Assembly (NCBI GenBank): GCA_012861695.1
Contig: JAAOOA010000086.1
Coordinates: 3,989,293 to 4,053,292 of the forward strand
Direction of reading: 5' to 3'
DNA: 64,000 nucleotides
Source of the DNA: Trematomus loennbergii
Lineage: Eukaryota > Chordata > Actinopteri > Perciformes > Nototheniidae
Notes under the pieces: model-generated
Databases searched by the model: none
Told to the model about the DNA's origin: nothing
The model's input: only the letters and a program-made list of their open reading frames with translations
Made by a program: the position numbers and the translations under genes
Shown: positions 60,701 to 64,000 of the stretch, one piece after another
Position numbering within the stretch: the stretch's first letter is position 1
Layout of the letters: each line of letters starts with the position of its first letter

Positions 60701-61406
60701 TATTCGCATATCTGGAACACATACAAAGACACAAATTAGCCCTACATAACTCCATAAATCCTACATTAGATAGTATTAATGTGATTTAATGAACGTACCA
60801 TTGCTGTTCTTTGGGCGTGATAACGGCCATCATCCTCAGCTGTCTCTACGGCGAAACATGTCCATAGCGTGTGCTTTTCGTCGTCCAATCCTTTTGTTAA
60901 GGCTTCTTAACCGCCTTCGCCTCCGACTCAGCATTTCTATTGCATTTGAATGGATCTGTATTTGTATTTGTGGTTATTGGCTTAAATAACTCAGTTACGA
61001 AGCTGTATAACACGACCACCAAAACGTCAACTCCATACCGTGTCTGAGGTCGGAAGGTAAACAGAAGCATACAGCGGAAGCGGAAGTTTTTTTTCTTCTT
61101 CTTCTCTCGGTTTTTTGGCGAATTGCAACTTTAAGGTGCATACCGCCACCTACTGTACTCGCCGTGAAGTTGTTTGCGGCCTGCCAGTAAACCCAAAGCA
61201 GAAGAAGAAGAAGTGACGTCAGCGGCTCATTTGCCTAATCCACCCCCAGGAACTCATTTTGGTGTGAACGCGATCTGCTTTAGTTCATCAGAACTAAAGA
61301 GCTCTCATGAACTAAAGTTCTCATGAACTACTGTGGGAAAAGTACTTGGTGTGAACGCCCTACTGTGCAACACACAGCAGAGCAGACTCGTGCGGACTCG
61401 GAGCCG

Positions 61407-61606
61407 TATGATCCCAAATTGGGAAATTGTTGTTGTTACAGCAGCATAAAAGGCATTTTACAAAAACAAAACTACAAAATATACAAGAATAGAAAGAAAA
61501 ATAAAATAAATATAAAATATACATGTCGAAATAGAAAATATACATGCAGATATTATATATATATATAAACAAATATATATATATATTCAAAATATATGGA
61601 ATAATA
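61407..61606 (-). mobile_element. LINE 3'-end remnant
   Basis: gatcccaaattgggaaattg and the following AT-rich part match 36425-36610, the 3' end of the minus-strand LINE. It sits inside hAT element 2, just right of the Harbinger element. Confidence 0.7.
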
Positions 61607-62362
61607 ATATGCTCGTGAAATGCAACAACTTTTTGGTTTCACCGATTTCTACGGTCTTGGTGATGCTGACTCATATGACTCAAATGACTCGTATGATCCG
61701 GATCTCTTCAATGACTGACTCAGAAGACCCTGAGTCCGTAAAAGGATCCGGATTTGCCATCTCTAACAGAAAGCGGTTTGTGTTTGTAGGTGCAGCGGTT
61801 TTAAACTGAAAACAAATATGTGAGGATCAAAAATACATATGTAAAACTTTTTTCTGTATTTGGATTTTATTTACATGTACAGTATATGAACGGAACACAT
61901 TTGTGTGTGCATTGACAAACACAAGTGTGGATCCGGAAATACAAGTGTGAATCCTTCTGTGTGCATGTGTGTATTATGAGACTGTTCTGAGCCCAGTGTT
62001 CTAACCCTAACCCTTATATTAACAATGAATAATCTTTGATCTAGTCAATGTAAGGCATGGAACAAATCTTAAATTAGCAGGCTAATTTGGCACTGTGTTA
62101 AATAATGTAGACACAGATGATGGAACAATTATAAGATTCAGTATTTTGTCTGTATTATTAATATCCTTTAGACCTTTTGCAGGCTCCTTATTCCACAAAA
62201 TGACTGGTAGATTCTTTACCATCAGCATAATGCCAAGAATTCACATTTGTAAAATATTATACTACATGGGCTGTATGATTAAATCTTGTACCGTAAATGT
62301 TGTATTAAATAAAGTTAATATTACCGACGTAGATTAACGTCCCTGTAGCTTCTTATTGCACT

Positions 62363-62380
62363 AAGAAGCTTATTGCACTG

Positions 62381-62417
<37 letters not shown>

Positions 62418-62428
62418 AGTGCAATAAT
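62363..62428. repeat. AT-rich perfect hairpin
   Basis: tattgcactgtatatatata is repeated inverted (tatatatatacagtgcaata) around an (AT)n centre. Could form a cruciform; probably a small foldback repeat. Confidence 0.75.
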
Positions 62429-62439
62429 TCTTTCATGCT

Positions 62440-63036
62440 AAATGAAGCCCTGTTGCTTGGATATCACTAGATCCTGTTACAGCGTAATATATAAGTACAT
62501 AACGATTGATGTGTAAATTAGCATAATTACTAGCTAACCGCTAGCTGCTAACTGCCGCCTCGTTAATATCAAATCTATCATAATAACAAACCATTACCAT
62601 GCTGTCATGAACGTGCGGTGCTGTTACGTGTACGCAAATTGACGTGCTTGATGTGAACGAGCATTTTGGGGGGCATGGTTAAAGTTGCGCATGCGCTATG
62701 AGCGCACATAGGGGTACTTCTCAGGCATGCCGGGTAATCTGTGACGTTTCGCTCTCTCAAAAGTTGGGCCATTTTATCATCATGCGCGAATGAGCAACTC
62801 TCATAGGAATGAATGAGGCCCCGCCTCCCACGCTGTATCCAGTTCTTGTTATATATCCATGGTATACACTTATTCTCTCAACATTGTATGTTACTCTGGT
62901 TACACTGCGCCCCCTATTGACAGGAGTATATCAGAACACAACACTGCTCTTATTGCTTGACCATACAATACTGATATAGAAATACTACTAGACTGGGTAA
63001 GACTTTCATGGCAATCAAATGGACAAATGTGGTTTG
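62440..63036. other. Repeat-like non-coding sequence
   Basis: Contains gaatgaatgaggccccgcct, a phrase common in fish transposons, but no ends could be defined. Confidence 0.3.
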
Positions 63037-63041
63037 AATCA

Positions 63042-63290
63042 GAATCAGAATCAGAATACCTTTATTCGTCCCACAGAGGGGACATTTACATTTGGTACAG
63101 CAGAAAAGAGCCAAAGACAGCTTAATGTTTAACAAAGAAGTATGCATAAAGAACAACAAAAATAGGATAAAAAAAGTTTTTTTTAAAAGAATTACACAAT
63201 TTACAAAATACACAGCCTGTAACAGTTCTGAAGATGTAGCAGCCATATTGCAGTTATTCACGGAATATATAAATATATTGCACATATTGC
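63042..63290 (-). mobile_element. LINE 3'-end remnant, (TTCTGA)n tail
   Basis: aatcagaatcagaatcagaa then tacctttattcgtcccacag: the inverse of a very common fish LINE 3' end with a hexanucleotide tail. Confidence 0.65.
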
Positions 63291-63803
63291 ACATGGTTGG
63301 TATTTAACCCTTCTCTTGCGTTAGGTCATAACCCCTTCCCATGCTATTTTCGGTCAAAATTGACCGGTGTGTTTTGCACAGTGATATCTCTGGAACCCCT
63401 TATCCACTTGTGATGGTTGACATCTCATTTGAACAGTCAAAGCAAGTAGAATCAAGGGATGACAGACAGAATGACACCAGGGGTGAATTTCATATTATTT
63501 TTGGCAGTAAGTTCAAAGATAGTGCTTATTTTACATTACTGTATATTATAAAAATGCTTGCCATGTAGGCTGTGTTTACTGGAGAAGGAAATGCTTTAGT
63601 TAGTGTTGTAGCTGAGATTCTTCCCGTTCCAATGATGTATGGGATGTATGGATTTGATACAAGCAAGCCAGTGTTTCAAGTCATGGTCCGGACCCACCGG
63701 TGGGCCCATCAAGTTCAGCATTCACTGTGATGAATATAAAATAAGACACTGATACTGTTTTCCTCAATGAACATTTATTGAAAGAGAAATATACCATAAC
63801 AGA

Positions 63804-63959
<156 letters not shown>

Positions 63960-64000
63960 TTCATTTTCTATGGCAGTCAATTCTCAATGATCATCAAGTG

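Larger units (their letters stand above)
56128..61361. mobile_element. PIF/Harbinger element with both genes, 3-bp TSD
   Basis: Ends aggtgtgttcacacc and its near-inverse ggtgtgaacgccct. The duplication is ACT (56125-56127 and 61362-61364), and removing the element restores ctcactgtgc, as in the sister hAT copy. It carries a plus-strand Myb/trihelix-like gene and a minus-strand transposase remnant, the two-gene layout of this superfamily. It is interrupted by a LINE and SINEs. Confidence 0.85.
55523..61765. mobile_element. GAGTC-rich hAT-type element 2, opposite orientation, split by a Harbinger element
   Basis: TAGAGATGGGCGAGTCCTGA at the left, TTTGCCATCTCTA at the right. Flanks ATAGAAAG (55515-55522) and ACAGAAAG (61766-61773) are an 8-bp duplication with one later change. 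The inverse of element 1 aligns along both ends. The pre-insertion site (ccatgcacagaaagcggttt) is preserved in the opposite arm of the outer element near 52983-53002. Confidence 0.88.
52112..61995. mobile_element. Outer hAT-like element, core about 1.5 kb, spread by nested insertions
   Basis: Left TGGGCTCAGAACAGTCTCAT, right its exact inverse. The exact 8-bp duplication is GTGTTCTA (52104-52111 and 61996-62003). Subtracting three inserted elements leaves about 1.54 kb whose two halves are long inverted repeats (52793-53230 against 55300-55514 plus 61774-61995). No transposase frame. Confidence 0.9.

Overview
The window is vertebrate, almost certainly teleost fish, nuclear DNA. It has intron-containing genes with GT-AG junctions, long (TG)n/(CA)n microsatellites, and dense fish-type transposons (L2-like and Rex3-like LINEs, hAT and PIF/Harbinger DNA elements, TTAA-flanked MITEs, tRNA-type SINEs). 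I see no prokaryotic genes, CRISPR array, rRNA or tRNA gene. All positions were read by eye; no search was run.

Genes. (1) The left 26.7 kb holds the 3' part (16 exons, 1582-26651, + strand) of an ectonucleotide pyrophosphatase/phosphodiesterase of the ENPP1/ENPP3 group, closest by eye to ENPP3. Its 5' exons lie off the left edge. Intron phases agree throughout except for one apparent 1-nt loss in the fourth exon seen here. (2) At 48647-51049 (+) is a three-exon secreted TNF-receptor-superfamily gene of decoy-receptor-3 type (tnfrsf6b-like), with an apparent 2-nt loss in its second exon. No other host gene is recognisable. The genes are not an operon, and nothing suggests that they act together.

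Layout. 1-26.7 kb: ENPP exons, with introns full of elements: hAT-type insertions with exact 8-bp duplications at 3481-3923 and 13832-14627, a 2-kb inverted-repeat element at 7942-9927, and a foldback MITE at 19542-19666. 26.7-31.2 kb: a short tandem repeat, then a LINE whose first ORF encodes a GDSL/SGNH-hydrolase-like protein, cut off by a hAT-like element. 31.2-43.3 kb: a transposon graveyard with a 1.45-kb hAT (exact 8-bp duplication), a MITE, an inverted-repeat element carrying the start of a THAP zinc finger, a minus-strand LINE lacking the middle of its reverse transcriptase, and an element with subterminal palindromic arrays. 44.6-46.3 kb: a TTAA-type element. 46.3-48.6 kb: no recognised feature.

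52.1-62.0 kb is the most striking part, a stack of nested insertions that can be resolved from target-site duplications. An outer hAT-like element (52112-61995, duplication GTGTTCTA) contains a solo LTR (52143-52787, CACAT), a GAGTC-rich hAT (53359-54789, TAAGGATC) and a second hAT of that family (55523-61765). The second hAT contains a two-gene PIF/Harbinger element (56128-61361, ACT), which in turn contains an L2-like LINE and SINEs. I found no convincing undescribed biological system. The value lies in this nested history, the two frame-breaking indels in conserved genes, and several structured non-autonomous elements.
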